Shown here: positions 48,395-59,000 of the stretch, one piece after another
Layout of the letters: every line of letters starts with the position of its first letter
Position numbering within the stretch: the first letter of the stretch is position 1
From: Gnetum montanum
Lineage: Eukaryota; Streptophyta; Gnetopsida; Gnetales; Gnetaceae
DNA: 62,000 bases
Assembly (NCBI GenBank): GCA_015680685.1
Contig: MNCI01001065.1
Coordinates: forward strand, 304,602-366,601
Direction: 5' to 3'
Notes under the pieces: generated by a model
What the model was told of the DNA's origin: nothing
Seen by the model: the letters and a program-made list of their open reading frames with translations, nothing else
Databases searched by the model: none
Made by a program: the position numbers and the translations under genes

Positions 48395-48780
48395 TATTTT
48401 AGTATCCTTTTCTGTGTTATACAGTAGTCCTATATGCGTTTTGCACCCTGACACACACTAGCATAAACTTGACACCCCTTTGTGGTTGTTTACGCATCGT
48501 GTGATGCACATCGGTCACTTTGACGGTTCCTTCGAAACCCTGTAGGATATAAATCCTTTGATCATCATTTGACCCTTTTGTTTCATGGTAGTTTTGCATG
48601 CATTCTGTACCCTGTCATGCACTATCGTAAACATGACACCCTTTTGTAGTTGTTTACGCATCGTGTGGTACAGATCGATCTCTCTGACAGTTCCTTCGGA
48701 ATCTGGCAAGACATAAAGCCTTTGATTGCCTTCCAATCTCCTCGTTTTCCTCATTTGCAAACCCGTTTAGCTTTGCAACA

Positions 48781-49314
48781 ATGACTTCACCAAGCACTAT
48801 TGCTAACACCTCTAACGTTGAGGCTCCCTTCACGGTTCAAGGCATCACAGGTGCCAAACAACCACTCAGCTCAGTGTTGGGGCCATGTCGATCCCTTAGG
48901 ATTCAAAACTGGGGACCTAAGGGCTTGGCCCAACAACACGAGCGATACAACTTCCTCTGTGCTAAGGTGCAGGAAAACCTGCCCTTAGATGCACAAGAGT
49001 CCAAAGAGAAGCGTAGCTTCGAGTTCACCTACTGTAATGGGAAGGAATTTATTTCCACTCCCAACGTTTCCATCCCTTTAATGCAAATGAACCAACGGAT
49101 TTTAGATCAGTTGATCCAGGTGACTAGGCCTAGGGAGTCGCAAGACATAGTGTCTCATCATTATGAGGCTTTCCAAGATGGACAAGAGGAGCTAGATTCT
49201 CAATCCGAGAGGGTGGGGTCAAACCAACCCTGCCACCATTCCTCCTACCCTGTCCTTTTGGACAAACTCATTGTCTGTTGGCGCTCCCTTCATGATCATG
49301 CCTATTGCACCGCC
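48781..49314 (+). pseudogene. gag-like ORF of the body following the 46589 LTR
   Basis: It is open from ATG 48781, polar and rich in S, Q and E. Near 49210 the frame that looks best shifts to one giving a proline-rich stretch (PPTLSFWTNS...MIMPIAPPE). It is interrupted by the element 4 LTR at 49315. Position behind LTR and PBS suggests the Gag N-terminus; I recognise no domain. Confidence 0.45.
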
Positions 49315-50460
49315 TGAAATCGTCGGTCTCCGGCTGGAAGGAAACAGTGACCGTGGGATCACAAGGCATGCATAGAAGACCCTGCCTTCGCCTGAGGGCG
49401 AGCTGGAATGCACAAAGGCAGAGTACCTTGGGTGGTCCACACGGGGATCAGACAAGGATTTCCTCGAACATACACCGAAGCGTAATATGCTAGGTTATAC
49501 GTAAACGATGTAAAGGGCGTAAACAGAGTGTAAAAAATGTAAACGATGCAAACAGAGCGTAAACGTAAACAGCGTACGTATAAGAATTAATGCAAACTGT
49601 AAACGATTGTGGAAAGAAAATGTAACAATGGCATTACAGAATGAAAGTACAATGCACCGGTCAAACGCAGTTGTGAGTGGAACACAAGGCGGATGAAAGC
49701 CCCGATGGATGCAAGGACGACGACAACTGGATCACACTGTAAGCGCAGCGTAGAGACTGTGTGCTTAGCGTACAGGGTTGTCCAGCGTAAGAGGTTTTTG
49801 TGCTCTAGTTCTCAGCGTAATTGCTCTTTGGTATGATTTCAGATTTTTGCCAGCCGACCATGGATCAAGTGGAAAGTTGGGGCTTTTATACCGGTTGTTA
49901 CGCTAGACTCGGGTTAGGAGACACATGGCGCATTGACCGGGTGCATAAAATTTACAAATATACAATATATTACATCTGTTGGGCGTATACGCTGTAACAG
50001 GCCAGCGTATACGTTGGATGTGCTGGAGGTATGCGAACTTGGGTGGAGATGCAGTGGACGCTAGGTGTATACACTAGTCGTGTACACTGGTGGTTGCCAA
50101 CTTGCTTCAATCCTTGCTCTTCAGTTTTGTTCTCATGTTGTCTTTGGAGATTTGATGCCGGACGTATGCATCTGTTGTACCCACTGAGCGTACATGTGAG
50201 GCGTGTATGCTGGGCATGTACGCTGGACGTATACACTGGGACTTATGCATACAAGCTAGGCGTATACGCTGAGAATTTCAGCGTATACGCTGGGACTGTT
50301 CACTTGGACGTATACGCTGGAACTGCGTGCTTAGAAAAATTAAGCCTTTGATCTCTGAAGTTGCCATGTTTGACACCAAATGGCGCTGTGGTCGCCTGTG
50401 GGCCTCGGGGACCTGCTTCTTGTTGGACAAGTACCAAGCTTGAAATTTTGTGGTGTTTCA
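49315..50460 (-). mobile_element. 3' LTR of element 4
   Basis: On the minus strand it starts TGAAACACCAC at 50460 and ends GACGATTTCA at 49315, similar to both ends of the element 3 LTR. U3 has GCGTATACGC palindromes (49983-50330), and the TATA-like TATAAAAGCC lies near 49885-49895. R-U5 is filled with GTTTACG-like units (49490-49620). Confidence 0.85.
49983..50330. repeat. GCGTATACGCTG array in the element 4 LTR U3
   Basis: Exact copies lie at 49983-49994, 50260-50271 and 50281-50292, with close variants at about 50003, 50218 and 50307. The core GCGTATACGC is a perfect 10-bp palindrome. Confidence 0.88.
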
Positions 50461-50462
50461 TT

Positions 50463-50473
50463 GGCCCCTCTTT
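50463..50473 (-). promoter_or_regulatory. Polypurine tract of element 4
   Basis: On the minus strand AAAGAGGGGCC precedes the LTR by two bases, identical to element 3. Confidence 0.85.
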
Positions 50474-51529
50474 GTTGACGCTTGGAGGAATCGACCCGAG
50501 AAGCGTCAACAAAGAAGTGCAAAACACCACAAGCAACCTGATAGAGACTTTGTTTGTTGCCACTTGACTAGATGTCATTGCACCGTGTTCAGTAGTACAT
50601 GGGATTGGGAAAGTGAAATTCGCAGCTAGTAGGGAAAATGGAGATTGTGGGGACTAGTGACTTCCCAAGCGATTGTGCTTGGTAAAGGAGGATGCTCTGG
50701 TGCGTGTGTCATGCTGATCCTTGTCAATAGCCATTGTTTAGCAGACTCGGAGTTCAGACATGCGATGTGCGTCCTTTGGCGGAACAAGGCTATTGGGTAG
50801 TGTCCAAGAGAGCTTGTTGTCAAAACCAAAGCCACGGGGGGAATGTGTTACATTCTTTGGAGGAACAAGGCCCTTGTTTAATTTTTAGGGGGAATCTGTT
50901 GGTGGAGAGCCAAAGCCATGCAACTAGATGCTTCTTAACTATTTTGGACATGAGTACTTAGTTTCAAGACAACTACCTTCCCGCCTGGGGCTTATATGGG
51001 AAGTGCCAAGGGTCTTGTTTTTTTTTTTATGGAAAAATTTGCATTGATTTTGTACTCATGTGCAAGCGCTATGTCATGTGTTGCGACTACCTCAAGGTGT
51101 TACAGTGTGTGATAGCATGCTCAAAGTTTTGGGTGTACTGGGTGTATCAAAGGTGTGACTGAGAAAGGTGCATCGGTGAACGGATAAAGAATGTATCGGG
51201 AGATGGGGGTGTACTAACGAATGATTTTGATTCAGTCTTGCCTTGTGTGCTGTGAACAGTGTCCCATCTTGCACTTGTGACAAAATGTACTCTTGTGCGA
51301 AAACCTCTGGATGTCATCTTGCAAACACAACTCCAAGGAGACAAGAAAACCATGGGTGAATAAGCGAGCTTAGATTTGAACGGCTGCAGATGGAACAAAA
51401 ATACTGGAGGAGATTCTGAGCACTGTGTATGAATGGCAGTAATGTTGATGAGATTGTCTGACGATGAGCGATGCAGTGATTCTGATGAGTGAGTGTCGTT
51501 GTGGAGTGAAGAGTCGGAGATGAACGTGC
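50474..51529. other. 3' spacer of element 4
   Basis: No coding content was recognised. It contains an inverted pair around 50475-50515 (GTTGACGCTTGG...GAAGCGTCAAC) next to the PPT, and otherwise only short frames with no similarity to known domains. Confidence 0.45.
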
Positions 51530-51850
51530 CAGTTTATAGTCTTAGCGGACTATCATGGGTTAGTTTTATGTCGTAACCCGTTGGACATTGCCCGTTTAGC
51601 GTCGTGGCGGACGTTGCGTTGCCAGTTTCTAGTCTTAGCGGACCATGCAGAGGCAAGCCAGTTTATAGTCTTAGTAGACTCTGGTGAATGTGACGAGGCA
51701 GTTTCACTGTCATATTGGACAGGTGCTAGTTTATCGTCATTGTAGACACTATGTGGTATCAGTTTTAAGTCATGATCCAGGACTATTCTGTGATATCAGT
51801 TTACCGTCATGATCCAGGACGAGCTGTGGTATCAGTTTATAGTCATGATC
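51530..51850 (-). repeat. GTCCGCTAAGACTATAAACTGG spacer repeats behind element 4 INT
   Basis: Seen on the plus strand as about seven copies of (C)CAGTTTATAGTCTTAGCGGAC or decayed forms such as AGTTTTAAGTCATGATCCAGGA. In the element's direction the unit is the same as in element 3. Confidence 0.75.
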
Positions 51851-51899
51851 CCAGGACTTTTCACGTACCTGAGCTTGTACTCAAATGTAGAATGGCTTC

Positions 51900-53045
51900 A
51901 AGAACAAGTGATTGGTTGGATTGGAAAATTTGTTTCCTTCCATATTGGCTAGCTTGAATGCTTCGTTGTTAAATGCTTTAGTGACCAAGTAAGGCCCTTC
52001 CCAGTTGGTTGAGAATTTGTCCGGGTGTTTTCAAACAGCTTTAAGCACCAGGTCTCCTTCTTTGATAGGGCGCTTGTTGATGTCATGCCAATGTCACTGA
52101 CGTTGTTGTTTTTGGTACCACTCAATCTGATCGAGTGCACGCATGCGTTCCTCTTCCACCGAGTCAAGATCAACGATGCGTAGATCATTATTTTGCCCAT
52201 CATCGAGGAGTCCAGAAAGTGTTATCCTTAAAAATGGTACCTATAATTCCAATGGTAAAACAGCTTCTGAACCGTAAACAAGACTATATGGCATCTTACT
52301 TGTTGAAGTTCGATGTGTAGTATGGTATGCCCACAATGCGTACACCAATTGTTTGTGCCATTTTCGCTTGCTTTGGGTAAGCATTTTCTTAAGTATTGTA
52401 ATAATCGTCTTGTTTGTTGCTTCCACTTGTCCATTGCTCTGAGGATAGTAAGGGGATGAAAATGAGTGTTTGATCCCTAAATTTTCACAAAAGGTTTTGG
52501 TCTCGGCACTGCTAAATTGTGGCCCGTTGTCAGTGATGATTGTCATGGGAATGCCAAAGCGGGTTACAATGTTTTCGAGAATGAAATTGCATACATGTTT
52601 GGATGTAGTTTTTCGAAGGGAACAGCTTCTACCCACTTCGTGAAGTATTCTGTTGCAGTTATAATGAAACTATGGCCCGCGGAAGATGAGGGGGCTATCT
52701 GGCCAATGAGGTCCAACCCCCACTTTTGAAAGGGCTATGTGATTTGCGCTGTATGCAACTCATTTGGTGGGACATGTATCAGATTGCTATGTTTTTGACA
52801 AGTACTACATGTTTTGACTTTGGAGAGACAGTCGTTCCATGTGTGGCCAATAATAGCCTAAGCATTTGATCTTTGTTGCCATGGCTTTTGGTGCTATATG
52901 TCCTCTGCATAGTCCATTGTGTACCTGTTCAACAATAGTTTGGGCATCGGTACTACTAACGCATGTTAGCAATATGCCTTCGTAGGATCGACGACACAGT
53001 GTGTCCCCTACTAGGGTATATTGCTTAGAACGTTTCCGCACTGCG
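51900..53045 (-). pseudogene. Element 4 integrase
   Basis: The zinc region with VHNGLCRGHIAPKAMATKI runs 52950-52860. The core has GLDLIGQI (first Asp, about 52715), ITDNGPQF (second Asp) and GQVEATNK (Glu), so all three catalytic residues are present. One frame change near 52600 separates the first Asp from the rest. The C-terminal helical part and NWEGPYLV (about 51990) follow. Confidence 0.85.
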
Positions 53046-53050
53046 TCTTT

Positions 53051-53707
53051 CTATGCATTTGTTAGATGTCGTGGTGTTTCGCTGCGTAGAAAGAATTCTT
53101 TTATGTCATCGTACCATTCTATCACGTGTGTTGAACTAACAGATGCAATCGACAACGTGTCAAGGGTGTCGGTGATTGGTTCAGCACAACTGGTTATGGA
53201 GCTTGGCAACGTGTGGAACATGTTTGGCAATATGTTTAATGCTAACGTGGCTAACGCGTCTGCGATGGTGTTATTATTTCTAGAGACGTGTTGCACATCA
53301 ATGTTTTCGAATCGCCTCATTAGGTGTTTTGCCAAGTCCCAGTATGGTTTTAAGTGTTGGGCTTTGTATGTATAGACGTCCGTGACTTGGTTTATGACCA
53401 GTTGTGAGTCTCCTCTGACTACAACCCGTGTGATGTCTAAAGCCAAAGCTGCCGCGAGACCTCTAAGGAGACCTTCATACTCTGCTATGTTGTTGGTACA
53501 GTGAAAGTTGAAACGATAGGCAAAGGGTCGGATCTCCCCGGAGGGGCAAGTAATGACAGCGGCTGCACTTCCTCCTCGAGAGGTGGATGCCCCATCAAAG
53601 TTTAGGATGGCATCGTAGTCATTAGGTACTATGTCTAGGGTGCTTATATTCTCATCTGGGAACTCTAGTTCTATAGTCGCTTGGTCGTGTGTTGGTGATG
53701 TTGCCAT
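53051..53707 (-). CDS. Element 4 second (archaeal-type) RNase H
   Basis: It is open for 218 residues. Blocks are LNFDGASTSRGGSAAAVI, NNIAEYEGLLRGLA, VVRGDSQLVINQ and NNNTIADALATLAL. The four acidic residues expected of this fold (D, E, D, D) are all present. The remaining length links to the integrase zinc region. It would be part of the polyprotein, so the first Met is not a real start. Confidence 0.85.
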   Translation of the reverse strand: MATSPTHDQATIELEFPDENISTLDIVPNDYDAILNFDGASTSRGGSAAAVITCPSGEIRPFAYRFNFHCTNNIAEYEGLLRGLAAALALDITRVVVRGDSQLVINQVTDVYTYKAQHLKPYWDLAKHLMRRFENIDVQHVSRNNNTIADALATLALNILPNMFHTLPSSITSCAEPITDTLDTLSIASVSSTHVIEWYDDIKEFFLRSETPRHLTNA

Positions 53708-53860
53708 TTGATTTGCTATAGCTTGACCCTTAACTGATGATTGCGCTACGTAGTACAGGTCAAACTTGGATATAATGGCTTTCCACCGAGCTATTCGACT
53801 TGTTTCGTAAATATTCCCTGTTATGGCTCTTAGTACACTGTCCTTGCAAATTATGTAAAC

Positions 53861-55365
53861 CTAGTTACGGAAGAGGTAATGTCGCCATTTTCTTAAAGAA
53901 AAGACCAAAGCTAAACATGACTTCTCCACGTCGTTGTGCTTTTTCTCGTGGGCAACTAATGCATGGCTCAAGTAATATACAAGAACTTCGGTTCCGTCAT
54001 CTCGTTTCTGGCAAAGCATAGACGCGATGGACGAATCCGAAGTAGCGAGGTAGATGTAGAATGGTTTATCGTTTTGAGGTGGATAAACCGTGGGTAACTG
54101 GGCAAGTGTCGTTTTAATGTTGTCGAATACTCCTTGACACTGCAGAGTCCATTCAAAATGGATGTTCTTGCGTAATAGGTGGTTCATAGGTTTCAGTTTA
54201 TCCATCAGTTTTTCTATGAAGCGCCTGATAAACTGCAATCTATCTTGTAGACCTCGAAGTTTGGTAAGATTACCTGGTGGTTTCAGGTTTGTTATGGCCT
54301 TAACCTTATCGGGGTCCACTCGTATCCCTGCTTCTGATACTATAAATCCAAGCATTTTGCCTATTTTGACGCCGAAGACACACTTTCTTGGGTTAACCCT
54401 CAGTTCATACTTTAAACAATGCTTTAAGACTAGATCAAGATCTTGTACATGTTGTTCCGATGTTTTTGACTTAACCACAATGTCGTCCACGTAATCGTTG
54501 AGTGATCGTAGCATGTAATCGCTAAAGATGAATGTCATCGCTCTCTGATACGTGGCCCTAGCGTTCTTGAGACCAAAGGGCATCATTGTATAATAGAAGG
54601 TTCCCCATGGTGTCATAAAGGTTGTCTGAAGCTGATGCTCCGGGTTGATTCGTATTTGATTGTACCCCGAGAAGCCATCCATAAAAGATAATAGTGCGTG
54701 CCTAGCAGTTGAGTCAACAAGTTGATCGATGCTGGGTAGAGGAAAATCATCCTTTATGGTTGCAACATTTAAATCCTGAAAGTCAATGCACAAACGAATG
54801 CTTCCGTTCTTTTTCGGAACAATTACCATGTTGGACACCCACTCGGCGTAATCGACAGCTCGAATGAAACCAGCTTGATAAAGCTTGGTGATCTCATTGC
54901 AAACTGCTAATGCCACCTCGAGCTTAACCTTTCGTGCTTTTTGTTTTACCGATCTCAACTTTGGGTCAAGGATAATATTATGTTGGAAAATTTGGGGGTC
55001 TAGCCCGGGCATGTCTGTGTAGGACCAAGCAAATGCTTTCATATTTTCCCTAAGCACGTTCTCAATGTTTTTGGCTAATGGCGATTGTAATAAAGTGCTT
55101 AATTTTAAAATTTTAGTTTCCCCATCGGGCATGACGATGGGAGTTTCGGCCAGCGGGTCTTCGGTGATATTCTCGGCCTCTATGTCAAGGAATTTTGTCA
55201 TGCCTTTGTAATCGTCTGTTATTTGCTGTGTTGAGGCTATGACTGTGTCGTCCATTGGTGAACTTAAGTTGATGAGGTTTATGTTAATGTCTCTTGTAAT
55301 TTTGCCGTATGGTCCGTGAATGATTAACGGTGCGGTTAAATGCTGGCAGTCCATTGAGCTTGCTC
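53861..55365 (-). CDS. Element 4 reverse transcriptase and first RNase H
   Basis: The longest open frame in the window (about 500 residues). An N-terminal leader ends FAWSYTDMPGLD. RT blocks: LYQAGFIRAVDYAEWVSNMV, RLCIDFQDLN, FMDGFSGYNQI, MMPFGLKNARATYQ and YVDDIVVKSK with both catalytic aspartates. The tether is RLQFIRRFI. RNase H follows with FYIYLATSDSSIAS, LSHALVAHEKKHNDVEKSCLAL and KWRHYLF. It ends at a stop before the second RNase H. A splice acceptor lies at its 5' end. Confidence 0.9.
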
Positions 55366-55395
55366 CTACCAATAAACAGAGAGCTGAATAAGCAA
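55365..55395 (-). promoter_or_regulatory. Candidate 3' splice site before element 4 RT
   Basis: On the minus strand a pyrimidine-rich stretch ending TTTATTGGTAG stops at 55366 and the RT-homologous text follows. The aligned position in element 3 is 41438. No ATG is needed downstream if it is used. Confidence 0.5.
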
Positions 55396-55469
55396 AGGGG
55401 TATCATTCTGTGTATTTTGGTGATTTTAAACTATGTGTACATGCATAATGGTGGATTATCATCACACCG

Positions 55470-55595
55470 GGATGCATGGCAGTTTAAGGCCTTACTAGGC
55501 CGTACAGGGCCGCATGTACTTTGCGGGCGGCAGTTTAGGGCCTTACCGGGCTGTAATGGCAATTTAAGGCTGTACCGGGCCGTATCGGGTTTACG
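55470..55595 (-). repeat. Spacer repeats between antisense gene and RT, element 4
   Basis: Plus-strand units of GGCAGTTTAAGGCCTTAC.GGGCCGTA occur about four times. In the element's direction they are GGCC..AAGGCCTTAAACTGCC, a variant of the same spacer unit with GGCC in place of GTCC. Confidence 0.7.
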
Positions 55596-55829
55596 TTGGA
55601 ATATTCGGCGTAAATACGCAAAATGGAGCTCATGGGGGCAATGGATGTCGAAATTTTTGTTTCTTTATTTTTTTTATTTTTATTATTATTATTATTTGTT
55701 TTTTAGGGTAAATTTTGGCGAGAAATAAGAAAAAAGGCAAAAAGTGGCAAAAAGGAGCAACGGCTACGTAAGTGGCGGCGGCAGCGTCAACGGAGCGCTA
55801 TAAAAAGGGGGGATTTCATTTTTTTCTTA

Positions 55830-56060
55830 CTTTCAATTGTGAGCGTAAGCGACAGAGCGTAAACTGTTAAAGTGTAAGCGTAAAGTATCGCGCCCTAGCG
55901 TAAGCGTAAACTTGCTTGTGAGCGTAGACGTCGAAGAGTAACCCTTAGCGTAGACACCCAACACTAAACCCCAACGTAGACACAGAGTGTAGAATTTTAG
56001 GCGCCAGCGTAGACAGTTCTTTTCTTCAGCATAAACTTGTGCAATCAGCTTAAAGGAGGC
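55830..56060 (+). promoter_or_regulatory. Probable promoter region of the element 4 antisense gene
   Basis: CTATAAAAAGGGG at 55798-55810 is a good plant TATA box about 260 bp before the ATG. Downstream the putative 5' UTR is packed with AGCGTAAAC/AGCGTAGAC units, and the end TTAAAGGAGGCCAAG precedes ATG 56065. Confidence 0.55.
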
Positions 56061-56064
56061 CAAG

Positions 56065-59000
56065 ATGGGCAAAGGAAAAGAAGTGGAAGGCCAGGGGAGG
56101 AAGGGTCCTAACTTGATCTTTGCGGAGGAGACTGAAGCCATGCTGCAGTGCCTACCCCGGCCAAGGATCCCGTCATGGCCTGTGACATCCCACAGGTAGG
56201 CTCTGATCCCTGCCTCTGTTATTATTTCTTTGCTTCTCTTTTTCAGTGTAGATAGTTTCGGCGTATACGTCGAGCGTAGAGGGTTTTCGGCGTATGGGGT
56301 TTTCGGCGTATACACCGAGCGTAACTTCATAGCGTAAAGTCGGATTAGCGTAGACTATCAGGGCGTAATCAGTTTTATCAGCTTAAGCATTTTTCCTGCA
56401 CTATTATGTCAGCGTAAGCCATGGCGTCATGAGTTCTCTATGTGCGAAGTTTTGTCAGTGTGATTTGTTTGTTCTATCAGCGTAAATTCTGTTTCCTATG
56501 ATGGCGTATACGCTGAGGGTTTGTTCAGTGTATATGCTGTGCGTGTGCAGTTGTCTTGACAGCGTAGACTTGTTTTTCTTGTTTATGGCATAAACTTGTT
56601 TGTTCAGTGCCAGCGTATACTATTTACGCTGAAAGCGAACTTGGGCGCATACGCTGAGGGTTTCTTCGGCGTATATGCTGAGCGTAAAACAGTTCATTGT
56701 CGGCGTATACGCTGAGTTAAGCAGCGTATTACGCTAAGCGTAAACAGTTTCGCTAGCGTATACGTTGGTTTATGGGGCGTATACGCTGAGTGTAAACAGT
56801 TAGTAAATTTTTAGATTTTAAGTGTCGATTCATGATGTAAACTCTCGCTTTTCGGGCTATTTTGAAGCATGGCTAATTTATCGTGGCATCTTGATTGCTT
56901 GCAGGGACAATAAGCGCTTCCTCCTCGTTGTTGAGCTTGTCAGGGTGTTAACATGGGTTGGCCCCGTTGAGGTTGAGGAGTCTCCCTCGGATCTAATCGT
57001 GGATAACAACGGGGTTTGGTTCAGGGAAGGCGCATGTGAATTTCTGGCCTTCATGTTAGACAATTTCGAGGTGGCCATCTGGTCAAACTTTAGCGAAGTG
57101 ATTGCACAGAGCATGCTTGAGGAAATGCTGCCAAGAGCTGCAGAGGGTGTCATGGTCTTCATAGAAGACATTGACGAGGGGCCACTTGTTAAAGAGGATG
57201 GTTCTACCCGCGGGCCCAGGTCAACATGCCCATTAATGCGCGTGTGGGCACTATTGCCGCCAGGGTTAGACTACCTTAACAATACTCTGTTCATAGCTGC
57301 CCGCACGCACACATTGTTCCAGAATCCTCCCGACACAGTGTACCGAGTGGACAGGTAGGACTATTTAAGTTTATTGTTTCCTTTTGCTGTTTGGTGTTTG
57401 TTTCTTTTTTTGACATTTATTTGTTTACAGGCTGAAGGCTAACCCGGACGGGACATACGTTGAGGATGAAGGACTAGCTCTTGCTCGCACTGCCCTGGAG
57501 GCATTCATGACGGGCCCCACCCTTCGTGGAACCGTACTGGGTCAAACAAAGGGAGCGATCGTCCATTTTCATAAGCAGTTCTCCAGAGCATTCGCGATGT
57601 GCAAAGCTCGTGGGTGGCTTCATGAAGACTGGTCGGACAATGGGCCAATCTTCCCTCGTGACTTTGGCAGCACATCTAAATCCACCACTAATGGTAAATG
57701 ATAACATTTCCTAGATATGTTAGTGGGTTTGCCCAACTGTTTGGAGTTACGCTGATATGACCATTTTAAATTGCTTTTACAGTTGATGTACCTCCTGGTG
57801 GGGATCCGGTGACAACTGGACGAACCGAGACTACCTTCTCGATGAAGTTCGGGAAGGTGACTAAGGCTCAAAAGTGGTTGCGTAGACACGCTCCACCGTC
57901 CATCGTTCGTTGCCTAGATAATGCCGGCCTCATGGAGCTCTTTATGACCCCGAGTCCTGACATATCCATCGGGGAGATGATTGGGATCGTGGATTCTTTT
58001 AATGAGTCTGTCTCATACTACAGCACCCGGATTAAGGGTGTCAAGGTAGTTTTTCATCTGTCGCTCGAGTTCTTTTCAAACTTATTTGGCATACCGACAG
58101 ATGGCTTAAATGTAGTATTAGACAGAGCTCATAAAGNTTTTTGTTGTCGGGCATGCACAAGGAGATAGTGCGGTTGCGTTCAAATGTCGAGGCGCAATCC
58201 CACTTCACCTTTGCCAGTTACCTTCGTCGTTTTGCCGAGTTCCTAGTAGTTTGTGCAGACAACAAGTTTGTTCTGCGGGATCGGGGTTAACTATTCCGCC
58301 CATGGATCAATCACTTGTTTGAGACAGCTAAATCCCAAGATGCACCTGAAGGCATTGATGAATCCATTTTTATTACTATAGGAGGATCATCTGGCGCTTC
58401 AATCCACACACGTGATAGTTTGGGATTGGAGCCAGACGACATACCCTACACTGCTAGAAGGGTAGAACGGGTCATCAAGGAGACCGTTGGCCAAGCCAAG
58501 TCAAAGCTAAAAAGGCCTGAACGCGTGGCTGAGGAAGTCTCCGATGTGAACCAGCCATGCGTGAAGCGCATACGCTTCAAGATGCTTGGTAAGCAGACCT
58601 CGCCCGCTTATTGCTTTATCGTTTTCGTTTTGTTTATAACTTTTACTTCAATTGCTTATGTGTCATTGATATTTTTGGCTTGATTTTTAAAAAAGTGAGG
58701 AAGCAGACTTTAGAGACTATCATTGAGGAGGAGGAGACCAACATGGAGAAGAATAACGAGGAGGAAAACACGAAGAAGAGACAGGGCGGAGGAACGGAGG
58801 AGTTAAAGGAAAATACCACTGAAACCGAACCGTTGGACGATCAGGACGCTGTCAACCAAATGTTCAGCAGCTTCCTTAAGGGAAAGCTGGATTTGGGTGA
58901 CCCCCCAGAGGGTGATAAGGATCATGGTACGTTTTCCTTTTTATTTCATTTTGAATTGCTTGATCAATTGTCATTCCTATGGTATTTTATTTTCGTGTTT

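Noticed and set aside
48363-48780. Two near-repeats (about 48430-48580 and 48595-48730) as a separate mobile element
   Set aside because: They lie between PBS and gag-like ORF and look like a duplicated leader segment of the retrotransposon itself.
53001-53375. Plus-strand open frame of 124 codons
   Set aside because: It is the complement of the second RNase H of element 4, which has all family motifs.
55833-56330. Minus-strand open frame of 165 codons
   Set aside because: It is opposite exon 1 of the antisense gene and the AGCGTA-unit region; the periodic Y/T/P/K content reflects the DNA repeats.
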